DNA from: Dermacentor variabilis
Lineage: Eukaryota; Arthropoda; Arachnida; Ixodida; Ixodidae
Length of the DNA stretch: 64,000 nucleotides
Assembly: GCF_050947875.1 (NCBI RefSeq)
Contig: NC_134568.1
Location: forward strand, 251,551,767 to 251,615,766
Reading direction: 5' to 3'
In this document: positions 12,366-22,561 of the stretch, in pieces
Numbering within the stretch: position 1 is the stretch's first letter
Layout of the letters: the number at the start of each line of letters is the position of its first letter
The notes under the pieces: generated by a model
What the model saw: only the letters and a program-made list of their open reading frames with translations
What the model was told of the DNA's origin: nothing
Databases searched by the model: none
Translations under genes and position numbers: made by a program

Positions 12366-12567
12366 GAAGCCTGCGCGTGGCCTCCGAAATGCATGGCGCG
12401 CCGGTGCGTGCGAACGCTGAGAAACACGTCGTGCGGCAACCGGGCTCCTTCTTTCACATTTCTTTCTGGACACGCTGCGACGTCTAGTGGCACTGCCGAG
12501 AAGTCCGCGCGTGGCCTCCGATGCGAAAAGCGTGGCGCGCCGGTGCGTGCATGCGAACGCTGAGAAT
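12366..12567. repeat. Local direct repeat, period about 135 bp
   Basis: A block with GCGCGTGGCCTCCGA, TGGCGCGCCGGTGCGTGC and GCGAACGCTGAGAA occurs at about 12366-12423 and again at 12499-12567. The second copy has short insertions (AAAAGCG and ATGC). The intervening DNA also partly aligns, so this looks like a two-unit tandem of a CpG-rich monomer. Confidence 0.75.
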
Positions 12568-12587
12568 TGTTACATCGCTTGCCATAC

Positions 12588-12801
12588 ACTCGGCGGCACA
12601 CGCTCAGTGACCCAGGTTGGCGAGCGGTTCATTCAAGACCGGCACATACCCAGTGTATTCGTGGCGCAGCTCGCCAAATTTCGACCAAGCCCATCGCGAG
12701 CCGCAATAGCCAGGGGAGCCCTGGACTGAGGGCCCCACCCACTTGATCCTCAGTCACGTCGGACGAAATAAAGTGTCTTCTTCTTCTACTACTACTACTA
12801 A

Positions 12802-12858
<57 letters not shown>

Positions 12859-12859
12859 A

Positions 12860-12911
<52 letters not shown>

Positions 12912-13110
12912 ATACTAATACTACTAAAGCGTTGGGGTGAAAGCGTTCATTGAAAAGCGGCACATATACCCAGTGTATCTCTCGCACCGCCTGGTAATGG
13001 GTCGGGTTGCTGTCCTTGAAGAACCCTTCTGACGTGGGTTCGATGAAATTTAAGGGATCTTTTTCATCATTCTACAGCGGCACATTCCCAGGGGCGCATA
13101 GTTTGTAGAG
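12588..13110. repeat. Dispersed minisatellite units (GGCACATACCCAGTG family), first cluster
   Basis: Degenerate units built on GCGGCACATACCCAGTG followed by a ...AAGTTGGCG... or ...TTCATTGAAGAGC... linker occur at 12588-12680, 12937-13000 and 13078-13110, interrupted by the (CTA)n tract. The same unit reappears at 15.4-15.7 kb and 17.24-17.31 kb. Confidence 0.7.
12783..12926. repeat. (CTA)n trinucleotide tract
   Basis: Nearly pure CTA/TAC repeat, with one CAA and a few AAT interruptions at the edges. It is preceded by GAAATAAAGTGTCTTCTTC, an AATAAA-containing end, which suggests the tract is the simple-sequence tail of an otherwise decayed retroelement. Confidence 0.95.
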
Positions 13111-13219
13111 GTCGCTAAAAATGTTCCAGAGGTGCACATTAAGATGTATGTGCTAGAACTTCAGACAAAATATCGTGCCTGGCAGTTTACAAAAATGCAT
13201 AAAAATTGCATTCCTGTGT

Positions 13220-13756
13220 TTCTTATGCAGCAGCCGGTCGCTCCCTTTCCAGAATCCGACGTTTTCGCCCCCTGAAACGAGCATCTTCACTGCGGAGGCC
13301 TATGCAATATTATCGGTAGTAAAACACATAACGAAATTACAGCTAAAAACGGCAGTTGCATTCACAGACTCCTTAAGCGTCGTGAAAGCTTTAATATTCT
13401 TGCATAAGCACAAGAACCTTGTAATCAATTATCTTTATTCGCTGCTATGGACTACTTATTCATCTAACCAACAAGTTATAATATCTGTGCTTGGACACAG
13501 AGGCATCGAAGGCAACGTGCCCGCTGAAGAAATTGTCACATCCATACCAACAAAATCTAGCAACGCTTCCGTAGCCGTTCCTGCCATGCATGTACCTCAA
13601 GTCATCTTTGCGCAAAAAGCTAAGGAGCCATTGGCAACGAACTTGAGACACTGAAACGTCAAATAAGCTGCATTTAAATCAAGCCGTATCTGAGAAATTC
13701 GCCTCCAATAAAGAAATTGCGGCGAACTGAGGTCATTTTATGCCGACTTAGAATAG
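13220..13756 (+). pseudogene. LINE RNase H domain fragment, upstream half
   Basis: The plus-strand frame (ORF to 13654) contains RNase H landmarks: IFTAEAYAILSVVKHI (the conserved Glu helix), VAFTDSLSVVKAL (Asp motif) and VLGHRGIEGNVPAEE (the usual GHxGIxGNExAD box, here degraded). Past a stop, the frame EVILCRLRIG near 13728-13757 is the region that normally precedes the C-terminal zinc motif. The fragment is cut at 13756 by the DNA element at 13757-14738 and resumes at 14742. In an intact LINE, RNase H removes template RNA during target-primed reverse transcription. 5'-truncated and decayed. Confidence 0.85.
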
Positions 13757-14738
13757 GGGCGCTATAACGTAAAACTATTCCAAACTTTTCTATTCCAATT
13801 TTGCAATCAGCCTTCCGTGATTGGTCAAAAACTTTTGGGACCACCGCCCTTTCACCTGTCTGTCACGCGAAGTCACGAAAACCGCGATAACTCCCTATCT
13901 GATAAACGTGTACACACGGATCATGCATGATTTGACCGAACAAAAGAAAAATAGTTATTTCTGATTCGACGCCTCTTCGCCATTAGCCCTCGGCCATTGG
14001 TCAAAAGTTTTCGGGCTGCGCCCACTTCACCTGCCCCTCACGCGACGTCGCAAAACCGCAAAAACTCACCGCGTCAAAGTGACGTTACGCGATAAAGATG
14101 CATTAATATGCCGAACAAAACTGGATTTTCTTCTGAATAGCCGCAGGCTGCCCCGTTCCGAAAGGAATAGAAGATGGCTGCAGCCGATCGCTCAGGCACT
14201 GGCTACTCGCACCTGTCGAATAGCAAGGGTTTATTTGCGTGTAATAAAACTTTCTACGTGACCGTGTAACATTTTCGAACACTTTCGGCCCGTTTACGAC
14301 CTCGTTCTGCCAACTCTCCTTTGCTGAGGATCCGTTTTAGCGTCATTCTTAAGCTTTCGTTGCATGCCGCCGTGATTGTCGACGAGCCACCGCAAGCTAA
14401 GTAAGGGAAAGCGGACCAATCGCAGACGCCGGCATCACCCTCTTCATCCAGTTATCGATTTTCAGTGTAGTGGCTAGGCCCTATTGAATCCCTCTCCACT
14501 TGAGCGTGCTCCTCGCCTCTTGTGAGCCAATTAGATAAGACAAGCCGCTCAGTGTAGGCAACGTTATTCGTTTTTTAAGCAAACAAAAGTGACCTCCTAT
14601 GAACGAGGAGAGCGTTTCATTGGTCTGTTCAGAGAACCCGGTGGGTGACCGCCCGATGCTTGCGTCGGTGGTTACGCAAATTTGACGTCAGGAGATTGGA
14701 ATAAAAACACATTGGAATAGTTTTACGTTATAGGGCCC
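13757..14738. mobile_element. Non-autonomous DNA element with GGGCCCTATAACG inverted ends, inserted in a LINE
   Basis: The left end GGGCGCTATAACGTAAAAC and the right end (reverse complement GGGCCCTATAACGTAAAAC) form terminal inverted repeats of about 40 bp that continue through CTATTCCAA...TATTCCAAT. TAG flanks both sides (13754-13756 and 14739-14741). Removing the element plus one TAG restores a continuous LINE reading frame (CRLRIG joined to HKYGTHSYLLTGDEPP), which independently defines both boundaries. The 982-bp interior has no transposase ORF. It contains two diverged copies of a roughly 170-bp unit (about 13805-13970 and 13982-14145). Superfamily not determined. Confidence 0.85.
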
Positions 14739-14741
14739 TAG

Positions 14742-15378
14742 GTCACAAATATGGCACACATTCTTACCTGCTGACCGGGGACGAACCTCCTATCTGTAGC
14801 AGACGTTGCGCTGACCATCCTCCACGTCTGGTTGGGGTGTCGGGAAGCAGGCCCTCAAAGAAAAAAGCACTGTCCTTTATCCTGCCTACAGCAAATTCCA
14901 CTACATCCGACAATGTTGCCTGGCAAATAACCTTTCCTTTGCATTAAAGCAGCTTTGACCTTTTTACACGATGTTGAGACTTTACAAGCCATAAAGCCAA
15001 GAGATTCATAGCGCATCATTTCACTGGAGGCTGCTGCTACGATACTATCCATTTGGAGAGCACGTGCTTCCAGGCCCTTGAGTTCTAGGGTCCCGCTGAG
15101 CCATTCGTGTTACTGACCCCTGTATCTTTTGTATATCGTTCCCTCGTTGCATATCTTTTATGACCATTGCACATCTCACAGCTCACGTATCATTATCATA
15201 GTGTTAATGCATATATATTTTACGTACTTTTCATGTTCTCAGTCTTCTATACAGCCGTGTTACATCTACCCTTCAAAATTCGCACTTCATGCATCACTGA
15301 CAGCTCATTGCCATAGGCTTGGCACTGTTCGGCCACACCTTTCCCCTTGCGCCAATGACATCCAATAATCAATCAGTC
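14742..15378 (+). pseudogene. LINE C-terminus and 3' UTR, downstream half of the split element
   Basis: In frame with the upstream half after removing the insertion: HKYGTHSYLLTGDEPPICSR, the start of the C-terminal cysteine/histidine region that ends RNase H-bearing LINE ORF2 proteins. A frameshift follows, then FLCIKAALTFLHDVETLQAI and the 3' UTR. The element ends near CCAATGACATCCAATAATC at 15350-15372, with an AATC-rich terminus that resembles the simple tails of this LINE type. Inactive. Confidence 0.7.
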
Positions 15379-15720
15379 AGTGGCACATACCTCGTTACCC
15401 AAGCTCGCGTTAAAGACGTTCATTGAACAGGGGTACACACCTACTGGCACATACCCAGTGAGCCAAGTTGGCATCAAAGAGGTTCCTTGGCGACAAGCAC
15501 ATACCGGGGGACACATACCCAGTGTTTCAAGTCGGCCCCAAATATTTTTCTTCAAATACGTATCTTTTCGAACAGCGGTACCTACACTGTCCCGCATCTA
15601 CTGTGACCTATATATGTAGGCATGAAGGAGGTTCGTTGAAGAGCGGCACATGAGTACAAATAGCCACAGACTCAGTGACGCAAGTTATTCCGACGGTTGG
15701 TCTCGAACCCTGTTCCCTCA
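15379..15720. repeat. Dispersed minisatellite units (GGCACATACCCAGTG family), second cluster
   Basis: Units occur at 15381-15400, 15449-15480, 15500-15535 and 15635-15680, with linkers such as TTAAAGACGTTCATTGAAC and CAAGTTGGCATCAAAGAGG. Spacing is irregular (about 50-120 bp), so this is a decayed tandem array. It starts directly at the 3' end of the LINE above. Confidence 0.7.
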
Positions 15721-15921
15721 GCTTCAACCACGAACTGTTTCCATTCAACCACGAACCTCTCAGGGATCCAGGTAGGCGGGAAAACGGTTACATAGGAACA
15801 TGGATGCAAACATAGCCCCCCGAAAGTGCGTGAAGTACCCAAAGAATGCTAACGCATTAAAAAAGCAAACTATTCGGGATAAAAAAAAAAGCGAATATGT
15901 AGAACCAACGTTGAAACCTAC

Positions 15922-16126
15922 CGTGTGTCCCCCCTAACGTTAGCCAAGCGGGTCCCAAAAAATATATATATTAGGAAAACATAGTGCAAGATACGATTTT
16001 AAGATCTACGGTGTTCAGTCCTCAAGCCTCGGATTACGGAACACTGTAGGCCTTAAAATTTTACCTTGCAGCGTGTTTTTTCAATGATTTTTTTAACAGC
16101 TTGGCTAGCGTCAGCTGGGACACACC
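15922..16126. mobile_element. Small foldback element with GTGTGTCCC inverted ends
   Basis: Left arm GTGTGTCCCCCCTAACG...TAGCCAAGC. The right arm, reverse-complemented, starts GTGTGTCCCAGCTGACG...TAGCCAAGCT. Inverted similarity continues inward (GATTTTAAGATCTACGGTGTTC against an equivalent block near 16035), so almost the whole 205 bp can fold into one hairpin. No ORF. No clear TSD was found. Its ends resemble those of the 17576-18213 element. Confidence 0.75.
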
Positions 16127-16129
16127 ATG

Positions 16130-17020
16130 TGAAGCGATGCATTAGTAAAGCGGGTAAATGAAACGCTTTAAGCTAACGGCAGCGCGTGCAATTTTGTTTG
16201 AATCATCCTATGCAGCGTCGAACCTCGTGAAATGTTTATGTTTATCCACCACCAAGGTCACAACTTTGTTCTCATGCTATTTTTTATATTTATGCACTAC
16301 ACCCGTGGAGGAAGGAAAGCTTAGAAGAGGCCCCGTCCAGCACGGACGGATCGGAAAAGGTGTGGCGGAAGACACGCGCGGTTTTTCGCAAAGGACCACT
16401 GGGACTGGTGCCCCAAACGTCAACGTTGCCATAGCAACCACGCTCCTGAAGCTCTCGGTGCTGCTCTAGGCCTGTGAAAAGGGAGGTAGGTTTTTTCGGC
16501 CCGCGTATTTCTCGCAGCAGATTCTGTTCGCGAGACAACCTGACTTTGGGCCATGGTGTGTAAGCTCGAAAGTTGTCTTTTGGGTCTGTGGGTGCGAGTT
16601 GTCAGTCAGCAACAGGCCCACTCAAGTAATCATGGAGTCCGTCTCCGTCGTGGTCTTCAACGTGCCTCGGAAAAGCACAGGAGCACGTCTACTTCACTAA
16701 AACTGTTACATAAGTTTCGTAAGCCATGTTCTGACGCGCGTCGGCAGCACACACTACCGGCGGCTCGTAGCAGTGCAATTTCAAAGCTCCCGCCTATCTC
16801 CTCCGACGAGCGGATTGGAGGAGCAACGGGAGATGGCGCACCGACATGGCTGTATTTCCGGCTTCAAAAACGTGACGTCAAGGCCTCCCCTATTTTGTTT
16901 TTTTTTCTCCATGACTATACCACTCAAAAGCTATGCCGTAATGCAAACACAGAATCCGGCGGGAGCACGGTATCAGGTGTCGACGGAGCAATATCACGAG
17001 AACGAAGGTGATGTATGGTG
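16130..17020. other. Unassigned DNA with an open frame downstream of an X-box
   Basis: A plus-strand frame from ATG 16553 to 17011 (152 codons) starts 115 bp after an RFX-like X-box, but its translation shows no domain. The region is CpG-moderate. A competing frame 16773-17093 overlaps it. It could be the 5' region of a gene or chance. Confidence 0.25.
16425..16438. promoter_or_regulatory. RFX-type X-box motif
   Basis: GTTGCCATAGCAAC is a near-perfect inverted repeat that differs by one base from the optimal RFX/DAF-19 site GTTGCCATGGCAAC, which drives ciliary genes in animals. It is followed within about 120 bp by an ATG with an open frame. Function is inferred from the motif only. Confidence 0.35.
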
Positions 17021-17024
17021 CTCG

Positions 17025-17145
17025 TCATCATCATCATTCATCCCATCTTTGCTTCCCCTTCTCCCCTTACGCCTGCGCAGGGTAGCAGGCTAGATCACAC
17101 TAGCTCAAGCCGACCTCTCTGTCTTCAATAACATCTCTCTCTCTC
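17025..17145 (+). mobile_element. Retroelement 3' tail, diverged relative of the I-group LINE tail
   Basis: A (TCA)n-like start, then CTTCCCCTTCTCCCC, GCGCAGGGTAGCAGGCTAG, CAAGCCGACCTCTCTG and a (CT)n terminus. It closely matches the end of the 409-bp insertion at 43088-43496 and is a more distant version of the six I-group LINE tails in this window. No coding sequence. Confidence 0.75.
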
Positions 17146-17234
17146 TCTCTTGTCGATGGAAGAATGGCGATGACAGGTGCATGCAGAGAAAATTACGACA
17201 CATATTTGGCACATTGAAAGATTCTGTACCTCTT

Positions 17235-17315
17235 GTGTCACAGCGGCACATACCAATCCTGGAGGATTGGCCAACATTCACTCACACCCAGTAGCACATA
17301 CCGAATGGCTAAGTC
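17235..17315. repeat. Dispersed minisatellite units, third cluster
   Basis: Two degenerate units (CAGCGGCACATACCAATCC and CCCAGTAGCACATACCGAAT) of the family seen at 12.6 and 15.4 kb. Confidence 0.6.
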
Positions 17316-17575
17316 AAAGAAAACCAAGTAAATCAAAGAATACGCTTAATATAATGCGGTATTCCATTAACAGGTTGCTGGGCTTTAGGCGTATCCGGGA
17401 GCTGACATTATATTTTCCGGTATTATGTAGGAATTTACTTATTTCTTGTTCTTTCTTACGCAACACAGAGATGCGCTTACTGACAGTACATTGCCGGTCG
17501 GTCAGCATACAAGGGTTATATAAACTCCGTTCGCTGATACTTGCATTCGGCGCACATATACCCTTCGTGTATATA

Positions 17576-18213
17576 CAGGGTGTCCCAGCCTAATTTAGTC
17601 ACAGTTTACAAACAAGCGAATGTCACGTATCTGGACAGAATTAAAGTAATGTTGTTTGCCGTCGCTTGGAGATAGTCAATTATTATTATTTTCTGTATAC
17701 CAATTACATAATTAGTCCTAATTTATTAATCAACTTCTCGAATCTTATAATTAGATGAAAAGTGTCAATGACAAAATTGTAGAGCGACATGAGAAACTCC
17801 CGAAACAGCTTTCTCTTTCTCACTATGTGCTACACAGGTATTTTTCCGAGCGTGATAGAAGCCCGCTAATACACGCATAGTGCCTCGATCATCCAGTCGC
17901 GCAGCAATTTTGCGTGCATTTGCGGGCTTCTTTCACGCTCGGAAAAAACACTCTTATGTAGCACGTATTGAGCAACAAAACGCTATATCGGTAGTTTTTC
18001 ATGTCGCTCTACAATTTTCTCATTGACACTTTTAATCTAATTATACGATTCGAGAAGTTGATCAATTAACTAAGACTAATTAACTAATTAGGCGGAATGA
18101 AAAAAATAATTCGAGTATCTCCCAGCGATGGCGAACGACGTTACCTTAGTTCTACCCAGCTACGTGGCATTCCAATATTTTTAAACTCTGGCTAAAATTA
18201 GCTGGGACCCCCG
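17576..18213. mobile_element. 638-bp foldback (palindromic) element flanked by TA
   Basis: The left half begins CAGGGTGTCCCAGCCTAATT. The reverse complement of the right end begins CGGGGGTCCCAGCTAATTT. Inverted similarity runs almost to the centre near 17890, so each arm is about 310 bp. Matching internal blocks include TGTAGAGCGACATGA, AGTGTCAATGA and CGAGAAGTTGAT. Flanks are TATA and ATAT, consistent with a TA target. No ORF. The transcript would be a single long hairpin. Confidence 0.9.
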
Positions 18214-18477
18214 ATATATCCACCAGCATATTCACCGAAATACTGACCGACCCAGCAGCAGATAGCAGGAGCCATGCTAAACTAGGGAGGGTATGCAAAG
18301 AGAGCTTTACTTTGAAAGAGACACGCGAACCGAACAATTATTTCTACGAAGCTTCACTAAGGCCTGTGTCACGCAAAGAAAGTCAAAAGCGCCCTTGTCT
18401 CGCGCAGTGCAATAGCAACGCTCCCCCGACGCGCGTAAATACCAGGCAGTCAAAGGCATACGCGCACCTCAACATGA
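18214..18477. other. No recognisable feature
   Basis: Short interval with no gene or repeat that I can name. Confidence 0.4.
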
Positions 18478-18845
18478 GTTAAAAGCAGGTTTTCCTACAA
18501 AAATCCCTAGAAGGAACTCAGGCGCTTGTGTCTACGGGAGCGGCAAGCACAGTGGTTCCGCCAGCATGGGAATCATCGGTTAGTGCACGGACTTGCTAAA
18601 CTTCGTCCTTGTGCCCTGTAACGGCGTTGCTGCTTTTCAAACAGACGATTTTCAGCAAATAATTGCTTTATAAATATCGCAATTCTCTTTGACTATATGC
18701 ATGAGCGCAAAGTCTTATTCTCTTCTCCGTTTAGAAAAATAGGATTGGTTCAAAATTTAGGTTAATAAATGAACTTAAGGAATAGTAAACAAAACCACAA
18801 GAACTTCTAAAGCTACAAGCACGAAAGTTAGACAAATAGATTTAT
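18478..18845 (+). repeat. Diverged copy of a dispersed repeat shared with 54375-54825
   Basis: CCTAGAAGGAACTCAGGCGC, ...CATGGGAATCATCGG..., GTGCACGGACTTGCTAAACT and a terminal ...AAAGTTAGACAAAT block occur in the same order as their counterparts at 54375-54825. Both copies are heavily diverged. No coding capacity is evident and the family is not named here. Confidence 0.5.
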
Positions 18846-21050
18846 TCAACGTCATTCCTATGGTAGCTGAGCGTACGCCACGGCTCTAGTAGTTGCCGCT
18901 ACTAACCTCAGTATGAAACTCTATGGTCAAAAGAAATAAGTCTTTGTAGGTGATAAACGCTTAAAACTACCACTTATGTAAGATGCTGTAGCTACCTCAT
19001 CAAGCCAGTATGGATACCGAAGAAGTAGGAATGAACTATCAAATACTACGTCAAATTTGATCACCATATGTATCGTCTGCCTTGCTTCTATATTAATCGT
19101 CTCAACTGGTAACAGCATGCAAGATTGGCACTTGTTAAGGCAGAAATTGCAAGCGCGTCCTACACGCCTTGACTCCCACCATTTACGAGAGCTCCGTCGT
19201 CGTCGTCGTCATTTTTGTTGTTGTTGTTGTTGTTGTTTACATGTGTGTAGGAGAGTTCCCCATCATGGGTAATGCCAACTACACCTCGCTTCGCCAAACA
19301 ATACGTATCAACGTTAAGCCAACTCAAATAAAAAAAAGCAAAAGCAAAAATATAAGATACAATACATAAAAGCCGGAGCGCGCTCATGCGTTGTTAACAG
19401 AAAGTTCAAGTGAGCACATTATACATCACAACTCATACAACTTGCACAGCAAGTAGTGACAGCTGGTAAGCAGTGAAATAAAAATAAAATTGCAACACAG
19501 TTCCTAGCAGTGGACGCCCAGTTTGAGTAAGCACTGTCTATAATACACATGCGTGAGGTACACCGTACGCTTTGACAATTGTTTAGGAGCATTTCAGGAA
19601 GACTGTACAGAAACCTTAAACTGCAGCACACGTATATTCAGTTAAAAATCGTACCACATCGCTAAAGCAATTCTCCGCCATGCTTGGCATTTCCAGTAGT
19701 TATTTTAGTACACTAAGTGCGCGTTTTGTAATTTAAATTATTGCTCATGCCCCCCCCCCTTTCTTTTTTTACAAATGGGAGTAGCCTTCCGTCCAGAGCC
19801 CGCAATTCATCTCATAGCTTATTTATGGCAAAGCTTGCTTTCTATGCCATTTGACGCAAACATTTCACGTAATCTGTTGCGTGCATCGCTTTGTCAAAGA
19901 AAAACAAGACAAGTCTCATCTTCGGTGTCTGCCGCCAGGTTTATTTTTAAGCGACCTGGGGGCTTTCATTCTTTCGCGCGTTTTCGTCATGGTTGGTGGT
20001 CGGTCTTTCGCCGCCGATGCGAAGGTACCGATGCAAAGGGCGCGCCGCTGAGTTACGGGGCGCCTACTTTCAAACCTCTATGAGGTGCACGTGCTGTCAC
20101 GCGAGAGCTTTGGGGCGTCTGAAGGTTTAGACAGTTTCGATGACTCCGGCGGTGCGCTCGGGAAAGACGGCGCTCCTCTTCTCCCACTTCCCTCTCCCCC
20201 ACTGGCGGCTACGGACAAGGTCTCCGGCGGCGGGGGAGAAATATGCAAGTCACATTGCACGCCGGCACTCACGCCTCTGGAGGCAATGCACATATGTGTA
20301 GGCATGTAGTTGCGCTACAGATGCTCTGGTTAACGGCTGTGTTCTCTGTGGAACGACGCAACGAAACAACAAACGCCGCATAAATACCATCATTGCAACA
20401 TATACATATATGCCTTCAAGCGCATCATTCGTTTAATAGAGCGAACATCTTTCCAGAAGCGTTTGGCTATTCGCTTACATTGACAATATACGTCGATGCT
20501 TCGTGCACTTCTTTTTCTTTTTTATCAATGGTTGTGTTGCCCGAAATGCCACAGTCGTTGTGAAAGCACTGAAATAAAATTTCCTTGAGTTATGTTTTCC
20601 TTGTGTAAATCTTCTGCACTTGAGGTACCAAAGCGCAATTACTCTCGTTAATCCGTTTGAGTGCGTGTAATTTTGAGCCCGTAAAGCTCGACGCAATAAT
20701 AGCGTGGAGTTTTGCTCTCGTTGAAGTAGTGAAGCGTGATAGCTTGAACATTCGATGTTCTCTCGTGGCGGGCATGTAAAAGATGGACGAAGAACTTCCA
20801 TTTTGGCACGGGCCATCTGTTAAAACCTGGATGTGATCCTTCAAAACAAATATGACTCGGCGTTAACTGTTTCACGGCTGTTTCCGGTAGGTCAGATTTA
20901 CGAGACATGCCCGACACTTTGCTTGAAACCTCAGGAAATGAAAGCAGGATGCTCAGTTTATGCTAGCCTAAACTGGTTTTCCGTCAAAATGCCTTTGCAA
21001 ATTATATTATCGCATGTATATCTGCGCTTTTTCTATGCTTTATTCTGTGA
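18846..21050. other. No recognisable gene; microsatellite and a CpG-rich patch
   Basis: Contains a short (GTC)n(GTT)n tract at 19197-19230 and a CpG-rich patch at about 19970-20240 open in several frames. Minus-strand ORFs at 20475-20917 have no recognisable domain. No splice-plus-ORF combination is convincing. Confidence 0.4.
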
Positions 21051-21051
21051 G

Positions 21052-21094
21052 GGCGCGGGTGATAGGCACGTGATAGGACGCGGGTGATAGGACG
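21052..21094. repeat. Short GGTGATAGGACG tandem
   Basis: GCGGGTGATAGG...CGTGATAGGACGCGGGTGATAGGACG: about three imperfect 12-16 bp units directly at the left edge of the partial MITE. Confidence 0.7.
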
Positions 21095-21484
21095 AAATGC
21101 ATTGGCGTTCCAGTTACTTTTATTAGGAAACCGCTGTTTTATGCATTGAAGCACAAAAGTAACTGGAAAGCCAGCGCATTTCGTCGGACATTTTGAAAAT
21201 CACTATCTCGGCACTGGTGCAGTTCGGAGAATTCGTTCCAAGTAGGTGCGCCGTGCGAACTCAGAAGTTATAATGCGTAGCTTGAAATATGTGTCGTAAA
21301 GTAAATGATTAAAAAGTTAATCGGCGTAATTACGTTAATTATTCAAGCCAACATTTTGATTTCTCGTAGAAGCATTCGCCGCCTCATCGTGTAATTTATT
21401 TAGAGCAAGGGTTAGAATTGTGCTGTCTGCCATAGGCAACCTTTAAAAAAATTGCTGCAGCTAGAAATGAAGCACCCTGTATAT
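21080..21484. mobile_element. Right half of a MITE related to the 48553-49198 element
   Basis: GAAATGCATTGGCGTTCCAG through TTTTATGCATTGAAG and GCGCATTTCGTC matches the internal part of the element at 48.55 kb (GAAATGCATTGGCATTGCAG and following). The right end AGCACCCTGTATATA matches that element's AACACCCTGTA. The left half and left terminus are absent, so the copy is truncated. Confidence 0.7.
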
Positions 21485-21985
21485 AGTGCCTGCAGTTACA
21501 TGTGTACCCCCAAGGCTTATACGCAGACCCCTGCCCAGGAGGCTGTTGAGAAATTCATCCGAGGAGTGGGACAGACAACCCCCTTCCATTCTGTGTGTTG
21601 TTTTTTTTAATGAAATGTCGAAAATGGGAAGGCAGGCCCCTTTAAGACCGGCTGTCACAAAATCACAAGTACGCGATTTAGGCAAGAGTAAACAAGAAAA
21701 AGAAAGAAAATAAGCAGGAAATAGCAACACGCAATATAGCCACACGAACATGAAGCCACAAGCACAGAAATAGCGTCGCTATGTGGGCACTCTGGATTAA
21801 AGGCACGGTCAAGTACTTGCCATAGTCGCCCATCGCACAGGAGCAGGGGAGTTCGCGCAAATCCCTTCGTGTACGTATATTTGCACACGAACGTGACTGC
21901 GGAAAGGAAAACACGGTCGCTACAGGAAGTTACATTTTTTACCCCAATGCGACGCGTACCATTTATCGCTGCAGTAATTGTTGTT
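21485..21985. other. No recognisable feature
   Basis: Overlapping ORFs of under 100 codons on both strands with no motif. No repeat recognised. Confidence 0.4.
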
Positions 21986-21989
21986 GTTT

Positions 21990-22231
21990 AATTTTATTAA
22001 ATTCTGGAGTTTTGAGTGCCAAAACTACGATCTGATTATGAAGCACACCGCAGTATGGGAACCCTGAGTAATTTCGACCACCAGGGGCTTTTTAACGTGT
22101 ACCCAAAGTACGGTGCACAGGTGTTTCTGCATTTCCGCCCCGTCGAAATTCAACCGCCGCGGCCGGGATTTGATCCCGTACCCTCGTGCTTAGCAGCGCA
22201 AAGCCATAGCCACTAAGGAACCACGGCGGCT
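21990..22231 (-). mobile_element. Ruka-type SINE
   Basis: On the minus strand, a tRNA-like head (CCGTGGTTCCTTAGTGGCTA, B box GGGATCAAATCCCGG) is followed by GGCGGAAATGCAGAAACACC, GGTGGTCGAAATTACTC and an AATTTAATAAAATT 3' end. Moderately diverged, without reading frame. ORF 22016-22216 across it is not a gene. Confidence 0.9.
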
Positions 22232-22275
22232 GTTGTTGCTGTTGTTGTTGTCGCCGTCGTCGTCGTCGTCATTAC
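22228..22275. repeat. (GTT)n(GTC)n trinucleotide tract
   Basis: GTTGTTGCTGTTGTTGTTGTC followed by GTCGTCGTCGTC, directly beside the tRNA-like head of the Ruka SINE. Confidence 0.95.
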
Positions 22276-22561
22276 CTTCAATGACAACATTACAGGACCT
22301 GTTCGTTGAAGGAGGTGCTACTACACGTTCAGTGAAACGAAGTTCGCATTGCTAGACGTCGCTTACGATAGGAAAGAGTAACATACCGCCTATTTGCACA
22401 CCGCACATTCTTCTGCTGCAACGCGCTTTCTTTTTTCTTTACCGTCTTTAAGTACGTTCTGCTACACTCCGATTCTTCGGCGCCGCTTTTTAACATCTTT
22501 GCCATAGTCTTTCGTGGCGATACAAGCGATATTTTCAGTTATTTTTTCCTTTACTGAATCT

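Noticed and set aside
12743..12987. Poly-Thr and poly-Val proteins
   Set aside because: They are translations of the (CTA)n microsatellite.
22016..22216. Small protein gene
   Set aside because: It lies wholly inside a minus-strand Ruka SINE. The same applies to ORFs over 47250-47582 and 52146-52405.
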